A stretch of DNA of 64,000 nucleotides from positions 464,202 through 528,201 of the forward strand of contig BFEA01000457.1 in the NCBI GenBank assembly GCA_003427395.1, written 5' to 3'. Under the pieces are notes generated by a model. It saw only the letters and a list, made by a program, of their open reading frames with translations, ran no database searches and was not told where the DNA came from. This DNA comes from Chara braunii. Lineage: Eukaryota > Streptophyta > Charophyceae > Charales > Characeae. The number at the start of each line of letters is the position of its first letter. The first letter of the stretch is position 1. The position numbers and the translations under genes are program-made. Of the stretch, positions 21,291 through 32,684 are shown piece by piece.

Positions 21291-22880
21291 TAACCTCCTG
21301 CCTGCAACGAGAACAATCTTTATAAGGGTACACACGTCATGCGGCCGGTGTCGGGACTGGTGAGTCCTGAATGATTTCCCGTCGCTCGAGAAACTGGATA
21401 TGATCAATTTGTGCACGACAAAGAAAACCGGAGGCAGGAACGCTGGAAAGATCGGAAGCATGGGCAGAGACAGTAAGAGGCTAGAGGCTGCCCAGAGTCG
21501 TCAGGACCGCCAAACTAGAAAGGAACTGTCTAAACAGGAAGCAGCGAAGGACGGTGAGAGGATAGCAGAAGCGACTCCTTCCCCAAGGTCGGAGGGGGGG
21601 GCGCCGGGAAGTCCGTAGTAGCATAGGGGGTGCGCAACAAGGGAAGGAAAGAAGTGTGGTACCGGCGGAACAAAGTGTCGGGGACCACAGGGGGCTAAGA
21701 AGAAGTACGGTGCCGACAGGACAAGGTGTCGGGGACCGCGCGGGATCGAGGGGCGGCGTGGTATCGGCAGGGTGAAGTACCAGGAACCGTGTAAGGCCAA
21801 GTGATAGACGAAGCACGGGCGGACCAAAACGCCACGAACCACGTGGGCCTAGACAGGATGGCGGCGCCAGCGGAACCACTGGTAGGGCGGGTATAGATGG
21901 GATAAAGCGTCAGGAGCCGTGGACGGAGGACGAAGGTCAGAGCCGTCAGCAGGATAGTTGGCAACCGACCGATAGAGGGACGCGCGCGAGCGGGTCGTCA
22001 CCCGGGGTGACGCCGGACGAAGGGGAGGGGTTAGGAGCAATAAGAAAAGGAGGAGAAGTCGGGCGCTGACAAAAATTGTCAAGGGAATGGGGGAGACGGA
22101 CATGTGACGGGAAAGACGAAGGACACCTGGGGCGACCCAAGGGGATCCTGGATCCGGTTCAACGACAACGATAAAACTAAAATAAGAAAATATCAGGTGG
22201 GCGGGACCGCCCGGGCAAGGGGTCCGGATGAAAAGGATGAGTGCCGCAACGGCAAGCGCCGGCGGGAGGTGCCGAGGGAGAAAGAGGAGGGGATAGTAGT
22301 AATGAGGGGGCCGGCCAGCAGTCCGGGTTATTCCGGACCAGCCAGAACAAGAAAAACGAAGTTCCGAGAACTCCATGTGGAGAAAAGACTTGCGTGAGAA
22401 AATCGGAGTAAACGGGTCTCAAAACTGAAAGCGGCGGCGGCAAAAAGGAGCCCCCTTTGGCCTCGGGAGTGCCACTATTGCAGTCCTAGTTGCAACGGCC
22501 ATATGCCGGCTGCAAATCAGGCCTTGGGAAAGGTCCAACAACTAGTAGAAGGACAAATAGTTGTTGGACACTTGTCCCAACAGTAAATGAGAAAAAAAAG
22601 GAGAAAAAAGGGGGAGAATGAGACAAAGGAGGAGGAAGGAGTGGAGGAAAAAGTGCCGCTAGGTTGGGACTACAGCAGTAGGGATGGACAGGTCCCAATG
22701 ATGACCTCGTCCTTCCTAGATCCTAGGAGTGCAGTCCGCATTGCAGAGATAAGGCCCTTGGGGCATTATCTCTGCAATATATGAATTAAAACAACAAAAA
22801 TAAGGGGAAATGCTGATGTGAGTTGGCCGGCTCATTTTTGGGCCTTAGATCTGAAATCTGATCCCATGGTAGAGGAGATC

Positions 22881-22914
22881 TAGCCGTTTTTTGTGGGCTG
22901 ACGCAAAACGGCTA
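22881..22914. promoter_or_regulatory. Perfect 10-bp inverted repeat in U3
   Basis: TAGCCGTTTT (22881-22890) and AAAACGGCTA (22905-22914) flank a 14-nt spacer. The same structure is preserved in the 3' LTR at 48412-48445. Conservation in both LTRs suggests a binding site or an RNA hairpin. Confidence 0.55.
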
Positions 22915-23453
22915 GCTCCGGAATGAGTTGGCAGCAAAATGGAGGAAAAACAAAGAGAGGAGCAAGACAAAACTGCGAATTTGGCCCAAGGTTTGGGCTA
23001 GGTACATCAAAAAAAAATTAAAAATTGGGGCAAAGGACTCAAATTTGGAGCAAGGGGAGCTTAGAGTGACTCGGAATGATGAGAACCATAGACCTCAGCG
23101 AAATCCAAGGGTGAGATCTGTGCCGCCAATAGGGAAAATGCAACGGGCTACTCACAAGAGGCCTAGACTAGGGAAAAACGAAAAACGGGTCTCTAGGCCC
23201 TCAAATTTTGGTAAAGGCTGCATTTAAGGGTAGTGGTACCTAAAAGGCAGCACTTTTGAAAAGAAAGGAGGCCGGGGTAGGCCAAGGGGTAGTCCGAGAG
23301 GGCACCAGTCTCTCAGACTGCATGTACATGGCCAAAATGAGGCCCATGTACCTCCAGGTAGGCCAAAACTGAAAATTTGGCCCTTGGGATACCTCGCTCC
23401 ACCTAGAGGCACTTGGAGGGGCCTAGAGGTTGGGCGGTGCACCTGTTCCAACC

Positions 23454-23461
23454 TATATAAG
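23454..23461 (+). promoter_or_regulatory. TATA box of the 5' LTR
   Basis: TATATAAG within CCAACCTATATAAGCTGGAG. The identical octamer lies at the corresponding place in the 3' LTR (48986-48993). Transcription would start about 30 bp downstream (around 23485), marking the U3/R border. Confidence 0.65.
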
Positions 23462-23879
23462 CTGGAGGTGTAGGCCGCAACTCTCATTTGAGCATGAGAG
23501 GTGCCCATGCTGCCCAAATGAGCTCGTGAGTGAGTACTAGTGAGATAGAGCAAGGGAGTGAGGGTCGGAGCTAGCCTGTAGTCTGACTATGGTGGTAAGA
23601 TTGAGAAAGGTGACCTAGAGGTTAGAAGGGAGCAAGGAGAGTGGTCTGCCATAGCCCTCAGGTTGTGAAGTAGGAGGAAAGGCTGAAAGGGGTCCCCTTA
23701 GCCCTTCTAAAGGGAAGAACTCCACAGCCTTAGAGGTAGGAGCCTGCCATAGCTAGAGGAGAAGTGTGAGAGAAGGGAAGGACTAGGGAAGGAGGGAGAA
23801 TTATGCTCAGAAGCTAGAGCCAAGCCTGGAAGACCATTGACTAAGAGACCAGTGGGAGGTATGTGAAAGAAGAGGAAGG

Positions 23880-23906
23880 TTCTCCCTTCTCTCCTTTTTT
23901 TCTCCT

Positions 23907-23938
<32 letters not shown>

Positions 23939-24060
23939 TTCTTCTTCTTCTTCTTCTTCTTTCTCTCTCCTCCCTTTCCTCTTCTCCTTCTTTCTCTCGT
24001 TCCTTTACCTCTCTTCCTCCCCTTCTTCTTCTCTCCCTTCCTCATCTTCTTCCTCCCTCC
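23880..24060 (+). repeat. Pyrimidine-rich (TTC)n tract downstream of the LTR TATA box
   Basis: CT/TTC-rich sequence including about 20 TTC units. A shorter, more degenerate version lies at 49416-49612 in the 3' LTR. Open frames here are low complexity. Confidence 0.85.
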
Positions 24061-24065
24061 AAAAC

Positions 24066-25230
24066 TGTGATTTTCACCAATTTGGGGGTTTGGGTGAGTT
24101 GCGATTCACCTTGGGATAGTTTCGTGATGTTTCCTCCTCATAGATTGCTACAAACTTTGAGTTTTCACTGATTTAGGGGCTTGGGTAAGTTGCGATTCAC
24201 CTTGTGAAAGTTCCGTGATGTTTCCTCTTCATAGATTGCTTCAAACTTTGAGTTTTCACTGATTTGGGGGATTGGGTAAGTTGCGATTCACCGTGTGAAA
24301 GTTCCGTGATGTTTCCTCTTCATAGATTGCTTCAAACTTTGAGTTTTCACAGATTTAGGGGCTTGGGTAAGTTGCGATTCACCTTGGGATAGTTTTGTGA
24401 TGTTTCCTCCTCATAGATTGCTACAAACTTTGAGTTTTCACTGATTTAGGGGCTTGGGTAAGTTGCGATTCACCTTGGGATAGTTCGGTGATGTTTCCTC
24501 CTCATAGATTGCTACAAACTTTGAGTTTTCACTGATTTAGGGGCTTGGGTAAGTTGCGATTCACCTTGGGATAGTTCCGTGATATTTCCTCTTCATAGAT
24601 TGCTTCAAACTTTGAGTTTTCACTGATTTGGGAGTTTGGGTAAGTTGCGATTCACCTTGTGAAAGTTTCGTGATGTTTCCTCTTCATAGATTGCTTCAAA
24701 CTTTGAGTTTTCACTGATTTGGGGGCGTGGGTAAGTTGCAATTCACCTTGTGAAAGTTTCGTGATGTTTTCTCTTCATAGATTGCTTCAAACTTTGAGTT
24801 ATCAAGAATTTGCAGGCTTGGGTAAGTTGCGATTCACCTTGGGATAGTTCCGTGATGTTTCCTCTTCATAGATTGCTACAAACTTTGAGTTTTCACTGAT
24901 TTGAGGGCTTGGGTAAGTTGCGATTCACCTTGGGATAGTTCCGTGATGTTTCCTCTTCATAGATTGCTTCAAACGTTGAGTTTTCATTCATTTGGGGGCT
25001 TGGGTGAGTTGCGATTCACCTTGTGAAAGTTCTGTGATGTTTCCTCTTCATAGATTGCTTCAAACTTTGAGTTTTCACTGATTTTGGAACTTGGGTGAGT
25101 TGCGATTCACCTTGTGAAAGTTCCGTGATGTTTCCTCTTCATAGATTGCCTCAAATCTTGACTTTTCACTGAATTGGGTGCTTGGGTAAGTTGCAATTTA
25201 CCTTGGGATACTTCGGTGATGTTTCCTCCT
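24066..25230 (+). repeat. 91-bp tandem array, subfamily A
   Basis: About 12-13 units with a period of 91 bp (GTGATG landmarks at 24124, 24215, 24306, 24397). Each contains GATGTTTCCTCTTCATAGAT, CTTTGAGTTTTCACTGATTT and GGGTAAGTTGCGATTCACC. The same array occurs in the 3' LTR. Confidence 0.9.
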
Positions 25231-25690
25231 CATAGGATGCTTCAAATCTTACCTTTATGCTGTCCTTGATGAGTGTGTGTGTGGCGCTTCACTTCGGGAT
25301 ACTTTGGTGATGTTTCCTCGTCATAGGATGCTTCAAACCTTACCTTTATGCTGTCCTTGATGAGTGTGTGTGTGACGCTTCACTTCGGGATACTTTGGTG
25401 ATGTTTCCTCCTCATAGGATGCTTCAAATCTTACCTTTATGCTGTCCTTGATAAGTCTGTGTGTGGCGCTTCACTTCGGAATACTTCGGTGATGTTTCCT
25501 CGTCATAGGATGCTTCAAATCTTACCTTTATGCTGTCCTTGATGAGTGTGTGTGTGGCGCTTCACTTCGGCATACTTCGGTGATGTTTCCTCCTCATAGG
25601 ATGCTTCAAATCTTACCTTTATGTTGTCCTTGATGAGTGTGTGTGTAGCGCGTCACTTCGGGACACTTCAGGGATGGTTCCTCTTCATAG
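25231..25690 (+). repeat. 91-bp tandem array, subfamily B
   Basis: About five units that keep GGTGATGTTTCCTC and CATAG-ATGCTTCAAA but replace the rest with TTACCTTTATGCTGTCC, TGATGAGTGTGTGTGTGGCG and CACTTCGGGATAC. The same ~91-bp period shows descent from subfamily A. Confidence 0.85.
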
Positions 25691-27290
25691 AGTGCTTCAA
25701 ATCTTGTCATTTAGTTGTTCTATGTGCTTGGGTAGGTTGCCGCTCACCCGGTAGTACTTCGGTGTTAACTTCCGGGGTAGGGTGCTGTTCACATTGTTCT
25801 TTTGCTGTTCTATGTGCATGGGTAGGTTGCTGTTCACCCGGTAGTACTTCGCTGTTCAAACCCCAGGGTAGGGTGTTGTTCACACTGTTCTTTTGCTGTT
25901 TTATGTGCATGGGTAGGTTGCTGCTCACTCGGTAGTACTTCGTTGTTCAACCCCCGGGGTAGGGTGTTGTTCACATTGTTTTTTTGATGTTCTATGTGCA
26001 TGGGTAGGTTGTTGTTCACCCGGTAGTACTTCGCTGTTCAAAGCCTGGGGTAGGGTGTTGTCCACACTGTCCTTTTGCGGTTTTATGTGCCTGGGTAGGT
26101 GACTGTTCACCCGGTAGTACTTCGCTGTTCAACCCTCGGGGTAGAGTGCTGTTCAAATTGTTCTTTTGCTGATTCTATGTGCATGGGTGGGTTGCTGTTC
26201 ACCCGGTAGTACTTCGTTGTTCAACCCCCGGGATAGAGTGCTGTTCACATTGTTCTTTTGCTGATTCTATGTGCATAGGTGGGTTGCTGTTCACCCGATA
26301 GTACTTCGCTAGTCAACCCCTGGGATAGAGTGTTGTTCACATTGTTCTTTTGTTGTTCTATGTGCATGGGTGGGTTGCTGTTCACCCGGTAGTACTTCGT
26401 TGTTCAGCCCCTCGGATAGAGTGCTGTTCACATTGTTCTTTTGCTGTTCTATATGCATGGGTGGGTTGTTGTTTGCCCGGTAGTACTTCGTTGTTCAACC
26501 CCTGGGATAGAGTGTTGTTCACATTGTTCTTTTGTTGTTCTCTGTGCATGGGTGGGTTGTTGTTCACCCGGTAGTACTTCGTTGGTCAACCCCCGGGATA
26601 GAGTGTTGTTCACATTGTTCTTTTGTTGTTCTATGTGCATGGGTGGGTTGCTGGTCACCCGGTAGTACTTCGCTGTTTACCCTCGGGATAGAGTGTTGTT
26701 CACATTGTTCTTTTGCTGATTCTATGTGCATAGGTGGGTTTCCGTTCACCCGGTAGTACTTCGCTGTTCAACCCCCCCGCATAGAGTGTTGTTCACATTG
26801 TTCTTTTGCTGTTCTATGTGCATGGGTGGGTTGCTGTTCACCCGGTAGTACTTCGCTGTTCAGCCCCCGGGATAGAGTGTTGTTCACATTGTTCTTTTGC
26901 TGTTCTATATGCATGGGACCATGGGTGGGTTGTTGTTCGCCCGATAGTACTTCGCTGTTCAACCCCCGGGATAGAGTGTTGTTCACATTGTTCTTTTGTT
27001 GTTCTATGTGCATGGGTGGGTTGCTGTTCACCGGGTAGTACTTCGCTGTTCAACCCCCGGGGTAGAGTGTTGTTCACATTGCTCTCTTGCTGTTCGATGT
27101 GCATGGGTGGGTTGCTGGTCACCCAGTAGTACTTTGTTGAACCCTCGGGGCAGAGTGCTGATCACATTGTCAGTTTGTTGTTCTATGTACGTAACTAGGG
27201 TGCTGCCCACCCAGTGGTGCTTCGCTGTTCAATCCCGGGTTAGGGTGTTGTTCACATTGCCGTTTTGCGGCTCTAAATGCTTGGGAAAGT
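25691..27290 (+). repeat. 91-bp tandem array, subfamily C
   Basis: About 17 units of 90-91 bp with TTCTATGTGCATGGGTRGGT, TTCACCCGGTAGTACTTCG and GATAGAGTGTTGTTCACATT. GGGTAGGTTGCTGTTCACC aligns with GGGTAAGTTGCGATTCACC of subfamily A. One unit near 26920 has a small internal duplication. Long open frames on both strands arise from the repeat and are not genes. Confidence 0.9.
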
Positions 27291-27479
27291 ATCGACAGAT
27301 CACTTCTTGTTGCTTCCTCTCTTGGGAATCTACGGTTCTGAAAAGAATGTCTTCACTATTGCAAGGGGGCACGTGAGGCCAAAACCAACGACCTACGAGA
27401 AAAGCATAAGGGGTAGGGAGTTGGGCGGTAGAATAGGATCGGTTGCGGACCACGGGACAAGCGAGCCATTCCCCCCCCC

Positions 27480-28403
27480 ACACTTGTCCACCATAGCCGA
27501 CCACCCCCGACCCTCCTTCCTCCTCCACCGCCCACATCCATCCTCCATAGCCGGACCTCCCCAACCCTTCTCCTTCCTCCTTCACCCTCAACCATCCGCC
27601 ATAGCCGACCAACCCCAACCCTCTTTTCTCCTCCACCACCCCCATCCGTCCACCATAGCCGAACACCCCAACCCTTCTTCAACCTCCATCACCTACACCC
27701 ATCCACCATAGCCGGACACCCCAAGCCTTCTTTAACCTCCATCACCTACACCCATCCACCATAGCCGGACACCCCAACCCTTCTTCAACCTCCATCAACT
27801 ACACCCATCCACCATAACCGGACACCCCAACCCTTCTTCAACCTCCATCACCTACACCCATCCACCATAGCCGAACACCCCAACCCTTCTTCAACCTCCA
27901 TCACCTTCAACCTTCCACCATAGCCGGACGCCCCAACCCTTCTTCAACCTCCATCACCTACACCCATCCACCATAGCTGGACACCCCAACCATTCTTCAA
28001 CCTCCATCACCTACACCCATCCACCATAGCCGGACACCCCAACCCTTCTTCAACCTCCATCACCTACACCCATTCACCATAGCCGGACACCCCAACCCTC
28101 CTTCAACCTCCACCACCTACACCCATCCATCATAGCCGGACACCCCAACCCTTCTTCAACTTCCATCACCTACACCCATCCACCATAGCCGGACACCCCA
28201 ACCCTTCTTCAACCTCCATCACCTACACCCATCCACCGTAGCCGGACACCCCAACCCTTCTTCAGCCTCCATCACCTACACCCATCCACCATAACCGGAC
28301 ACCCCAACCCTTCTTCAACCTCCATCACCTACACCCATCCACCATAGCCGCCCCCCCCAACCCTTCTTCCACCTCCATCACCTACACCCATCCACCATAG
28401 CCG
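27480..28403 (+). repeat. 53-bp tandem array
   Basis: From about 27640 to the gap, at least 14 units of 53 bp contain ACCCTTCTTCAACCTCCATC, ACCTACACCCATCCACCATA and GCCGGACACCCCA (GCCGG at 27711 and 27764). Degenerate forms begin at about 27480. Confidence 0.92.
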
Positions 28404-28878
28404 NNNNNNNNNNNNNNNNNNNNNNNNNNNNNNNNNNNNNNNNNNNNNNNNNNNNNNNNNNNNNNNNNNNNNNNNNNNNNNNNNNNNNNNNNNNNNNNNN
28501 NNNNNNNNNNNNNNNNNNNNNNNNNNNNNNNNNNNNNNNNNNNNNNNNNNNNNNNNNNNNNNNNNNNNNNNNNNNNNNNNNNNNNNNNNNNNNNNNNNNN
28601 NNNNNNNNNNNNNNNNNNNNNNNNNNNNNNNNNNNNNNNNNNNNNNNNNNNNNNNNNNNNNNNNNNNNNNNNNNNNNNNNNNNNNNNNNNNNNNNNNNNN
28701 NNNNNNNNNNNNNNNNNNNNNNNNNNNNNNNNNNNNNNNNNNNNNNNNNNNNNNNNNNNNNNNNNNNNNNNNNNNNNNNNNNNNNNNNNNNNNNNNNNNN
28801 NNNNNNNNNNNNNNNNNNNNNNNNNNNNNNNNNNNNNNNNNNNNNNNNNNNNNNNNNNNNNNNNNNNNNNNNNNNNNN
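28404..28878. other. Assembly gap
   Basis: 475 N characters between the 53-bp array and a (TC)n microsatellite. The true array length is unknown. Confidence 1.

Positions 28879-28922
<44 letters not shown>
28879..28922. repeat. (TC)n microsatellite
   Basis: About 22 TC units directly after the gap. Confidence 0.95.
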
Positions 28923-28926
<4 letters not shown>

Positions 28927-31810
28927 TTCCTCTACCTCCGCCTTCCTCCATTCCTCCTAAACTCTTTAACCCTTAACCCTTTCGTCACCCCTCCCCCCTC
29001 CCATGGCATGTGACTAACCTCCACCCTCACCTGTTACATTGCTAGGGAACGAACAGGAAGGAACTTAGTCCTCACTTGGTGGAAAGCGAGGGCAAGGGAA
29101 GGGCAGTCGGCCCCTTGTGCCACCAAGAAGGGAAGGATACGGAACCATTGAGAGCATTTGCGAAAGCGGAAAGGAGTGCTGATTTTGGATGAGGTCAGTT
29201 TGACTCAACCATCTTTCCTGACTGCATGACTAAGGTGAAGACATGGCTTGCTTGAGTGAAGGGAAAGATAACCAAAAGGATCATCAAAGGCAAAAGGACT
29301 TAGGCTTGCGGGGGGGCGATGTCTTGACCCCAATGGGGATTGTACCTGGCTTTTGCTTTGTGTGGTCTTGCGCAGGTGAGTAGCCTAGGGTGGTCTGAGC
29401 GGAACTGCGTCCGCCGGATGCGGGCGGGAATAGGGGAAGTGACGAGGGAAGGACTTAGACCTCGCTTAAACTATGAATGGAGGAGGGGTTGGATAGTCGG
29501 ATGCTTGAATGAGTGGTAGACGCCGGGATGGGGCTTGTGGGATGATTGAATGTCATGGCTCTCTTGAATGCAATGCAAACCCGGAAGGACTAAGGGCAGT
29601 CTTGGTTAGGTGAATGCAATGTTGGTGGCTCAAGCAAAAAAAATATAGCGGCTACGGGTCCGGGCGATGCCACCCTACCCCAAGGATGCTGTAGGGGCTG
29701 TCTTGAGCCACTAGACTTAGTGAAAAGGTGCGTGGCCCAATGCATGACACTTGGCCTGCGCATGATAAGAAGACAAACCTTCAATAAACTCCCTGGACTG
29801 CTTGCGTATTGGAAGAAGCAATTGTCTGGCCAGACTTAATCGAATCAAGAAAACGTCACAAGTGACTAAGAAGCTACCATCTTGACGCGAGAGCGGAGCT
29901 ACATCCGCCAATGCAAAGCCCTCTCGCACTAGGCCCATCCCCATCCATCTCAAAGCACTAGGTGGGGGTGCCCCTGGGACAAACGACCCGCGCCCTGAGC
30001 GTGAGCATGGGCGGGTCGAGCCAAATGGGACCCGCAGTGGGGTCGACCGAGGCTCGAAAGTCCTTCAGGGTAAGGCCCCTACAAAAATGGTGGAGGTGTC
30101 GGGTACTGGGTTAAACTGACCCATACGGTCTCGAGGGGAGCGCCCGACGCATAACCGAGAACACAAACATAAAGATAAGGAATATGGACTTGTGTATGCT
30201 CTATCCTTTGAGAGAATCAGATTTGAGGGTGGTTGGGCGCATGGCAAAGCCAGGCCTGGAGGAAGAACATGCATGCTTGCACTTTTGCTCAGCCATCTCC
30301 TTTGGAGATGACTCTAATCCTCCTTCCCTTGGACTGATGTTCATCAGGCCAGGGAAGCCTTGGGCAAGCCGTAGGTCGACCCTTCCTCTTCGTGCGAAAG
30401 AAGGGCTCTGGTTACCTGGCAGGTGATTGGGATTCCGGACTAGTCCGGGTTCCGATGAAAATCCCGGGGCGGAGTGATCCGACCGACATGGGTGCTTCTC
30501 TCCTCCCCTTCGGAGCCCAGCGGGCTCCGTGCACTGCACTTAAATGCTTGAAGGAACCTCATATGAACACAAACGGTAATCGAGAAGGAATAATCTTGCC
30601 CAATGAACGGACAAACAAGCGAAGATAAGAGAATGAAGGGAGTTGCTAGACGCCAAGAAAAACTAACTCACCTTTGAAGATGCTCACAAAAAGGAACCGG
30701 ACACTATGTATGGAAGTTAGGGGTGAGTGGCACGCACTGTCCTGAGTGAAAACATGTGAGCAATGGGTAGAAAGCGCTGGGGGCACCAGGGGAAAGGCAC
30801 TTGTATTATGTGTGTCCCACTTGGGGCTTGTGTTTGCATGATGGGGATTCGAGTGTCCTGCCTTTCGGAAGGAAAAAATTGGTTTGTACCAACCAGTGCG
30901 GGATGCGGAGTGGTCGTCCTTTTTGAAGTTCACCGGGTCTCGTGTGTAGGGGTCGGGCCACCGGGCTGTCAGGCAAGGGTTGGTCTCGTCGGCTGATTAG
31001 TAGCATTCTCACCCGAGCGGTCCGAGCATGGCTCGATGATCTTGCCCATGTGGGGTGTGAAACGTCTTCAGGCGGGGTGGCTGCTTGTCGGCAGACGGCA
31101 GGGGGACCACTGCGTATAGGGCAAGGAAGGAGCCTCGGAGGCGATTAAAAACTTCTCGTAGCATGGCTTGGAAAAAAGTTAATTCTTGTCGGACTGATGG
31201 AAGTGAATGCCTGGACGGCCGGCTCCAATGGCCTTACCGAGATGTGCGGGGTGATTTCCGAGATTAACGATGGGTACACGAGCGGCAAGTCGGGATGGGG
31301 TATTCTGGGTAAGGAGGAAAGGGCGAATGCCTCGCCGAGACCTGGGTACCGCGCTCGCGACGGTTGAGCTGTGTTTGAGGTATGGGGTAAAGCCCTGCCG
31401 ATAGTAACAGTGGAGAGACCATTTCCGGGGAAAAGGTCGGTGAGGAGATGACCGACCTATGTGTGATGTCTGCATGAGTTTTTCCTTTGTGCCTCCCTCT
31501 GTAAAGTTGCCTGACGAATGTTGGAAGGGGAGTTAAGCTTCTAGTCTATTCTCGACCCTGCCTAAGTCTGCACAAGTGAGAGAACATGAGGAAGAGGCTG
31601 GATAGGAGCCGGAAGAAAGTGGAACTAAGAAAAGAAGGAATGCGAACCACGGGTGATCGATTGGGGGCATGGTAGGGCAATGGTACCTGGGAAATGGATA
31701 AGGGAGGTTAAGGAGACCCGGATGAGGGGTCTGAAAACAACCCTCATCTAGAAAAAGAAAAAACAAACCATCTGACCATGAAGGGCCATGTGGTGCTCTC
31801 ATGTGAAAAA
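28923..31810 (+). other. Leader region of the giant element, no gene recognised
   Basis: About 2.9 kb between the arrays and the first ORF. Short open frames exist on both strands, but none reads like a conserved protein. The most notable signal is the splice donor at 29375. I searched by eye for a PBS (TGG complementary to a tRNA 3' end) and found none convincing. Confidence 0.45.
29372..29381 (+). promoter_or_regulatory. Strong candidate splice donor in the leader
   Basis: GCAG|GTGAGT, with GT at 29376-29377, matches the eukaryotic 5' splice-site consensus (AG|GTRAGT). It lies upstream of all ORFs and could be joined to the acceptor-like CAGs before each of them. Confidence 0.4.
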
Positions 31811-31834
31811 CAGGACGGGCGCCGGGAAAACAAG

Positions 31835-32632
31835 ATGGCGCGATGGTTGTCGCCTCCTGTCTACTCTAGTGGTCCGGAAATGCCTATAGAAGTAAGGGAT
31901 GGGGTATCTCTTGTTCTCCCGGAAGAAGGGACATGGACCGACCTAGAACCAGCCTATGAAACCGTGATGCTGGACAAAAAGGACGCGTTCCTCTGGATAG
32001 AGACAATCTGGACTAAGGTCAGCCTGACAAGACTCTCACCTAGCTTGATGGACCTAGAATTCCGCGGAACAGTGGAAGCTCGAGGATGGATCTACCTATC
32101 TCAAGAAATGGAAAACGCAATGGTAGTGGGACTAGTATTGGGCACGGCACCGGATCAGCTGTTCAGGCAAGCGGAACAGGAAGTGGTATGGGCAGCATGT
32201 CAGCAGGAAAGGATGGAGGTGCGAGTGGAACTCGGGGACCGGAAAAATATGAGACGCCCCCTTAGGACAATGAGATGCGTGCTACCCCCATTCCTGGTGG
32301 ATGCAGTATTTCGAACCGGGGGTAGATTGGAGCGGATATGTCGGTCGATGACGCGCCTGAGGTTGTACCAAGGTGCTAGGCACGACTTCTTTAAATTGTC
32401 GGTGGAAGCAGGGCCGTTCGAAGGAAACTGGGCGGAAGAATTGTCTGAGGTGTTAAACCTCCTCAGCGCGGACGAAATCTTTGTTCCCTGCCCGGTGCAT
32501 TGGCAGATAGTTTACCGAAACGTGGCAGCAGGGGAAACCTTCTTGGAAGGGGTGAAAGAGATGTTCCTAGACGAGGAGGAGGATTTCAGTGATGAGGAGG
32601 GCGGGGACGAGATAGAGGACTGGGACTTCTGA
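31835..32632 (+). CDS. Extra ORF a (first of four tandem paralogs upstream of gag)
   Basis: 265 codons from ATG 31835. An upstream in-frame ATG at 31778 exists, but the chosen one gives the MAR start shared with its paralogs. There is no internal stop. Domain pattern shared by all four copies: basic start, Pro-rich linker, a Trp/Leu-rich block (FLWIETIW), G-T/H-V-x-A-x-G strand (RGTVEARGWIYL), LG-x-A-x(2)-LF, MRCVLPPFLVDAVF, then FF/GPF-E-GN-W-x-E-x-L (GPFEGNWAEELSEVL). The C-terminus is very acidic (EEEDFSDEEGGDEIED). No known family recognised. By position it is analogous to the extra ORF1 of Ogre elements. Confidence 0.7.
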   Translation: MARWLSPPVYSSGPEMPIEVRDGVSLVLPEEGTWTDLEPAYETVMLDKKDAFLWIETIWTKVSLTRLSPSLMDLEFRGTVEARGWIYLSQEMENAMVVGLVLGTAPDQLFRQAEQEVVWAACQQERMEVRVELGDRKNMRRPLRTMRCVLPPFLVDAVFRTGGRLERICRSMTRLRLYQGARHDFFKLSVEAGPFEGNWAEELSEVLNLLSADEIFVPCPVHWQIVYRNVAAGETFLEGVKEMFLDEEEDFSDEEGGDEIEDWDF

Positions 32633-32684
32633 GAGGGGCTTACCTGGGGAAAACGGGTTATCGGCTATGTGCAGGTAGGGAACG

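Larger units (their letters stand above)
21349..25690 (+). mobile_element. 5' LTR of the giant element (minimum extent)
   Basis: Starts TGTCGGGACTGG at 21349, right after CGGCCGG. It matches 46927 onward at roughly nine bases in ten by eye over the first kilobase; most differences are transitions, and a stretch of about 45 bp near 21497-21540 is absent from the other copy. Order: about 2.1 kb of U3, TATA box at 23454, pyrimidine-rich tract 23880-24060, then 91-bp repeats. The 3' LTR copy breaks off in the second repeat subfamily, so the true end could lie anywhere from about 25.7 to 29 kb. Confidence 0.75.

Noticed and set aside
21849-22376. Minus-strand frames in the LTRs (also 47380-48069)
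   Set aside because: Low-complexity Pro/Leu/Ser sequences that are antisense to the LTR and not domain-like; the two copies resemble each other only because the LTRs do.
25707-27210. Repetitive His/Gln/Asn-rich minus-strand frames
   Set aside because: 91 bp is not a multiple of three, so each frame samples the satellite differently; they arise from repeat structure.
24066-27290. CRISPR-like array
   Set aside because: Units are contiguous 91-bp satellites without unique spacers, in a eukaryotic LTR.
28923-31800. PBS for the giant element
   Set aside because: Several TGG-starting words were examined (for example near 29003 and 29332), but none matches the 3' end of a tRNA that I know.
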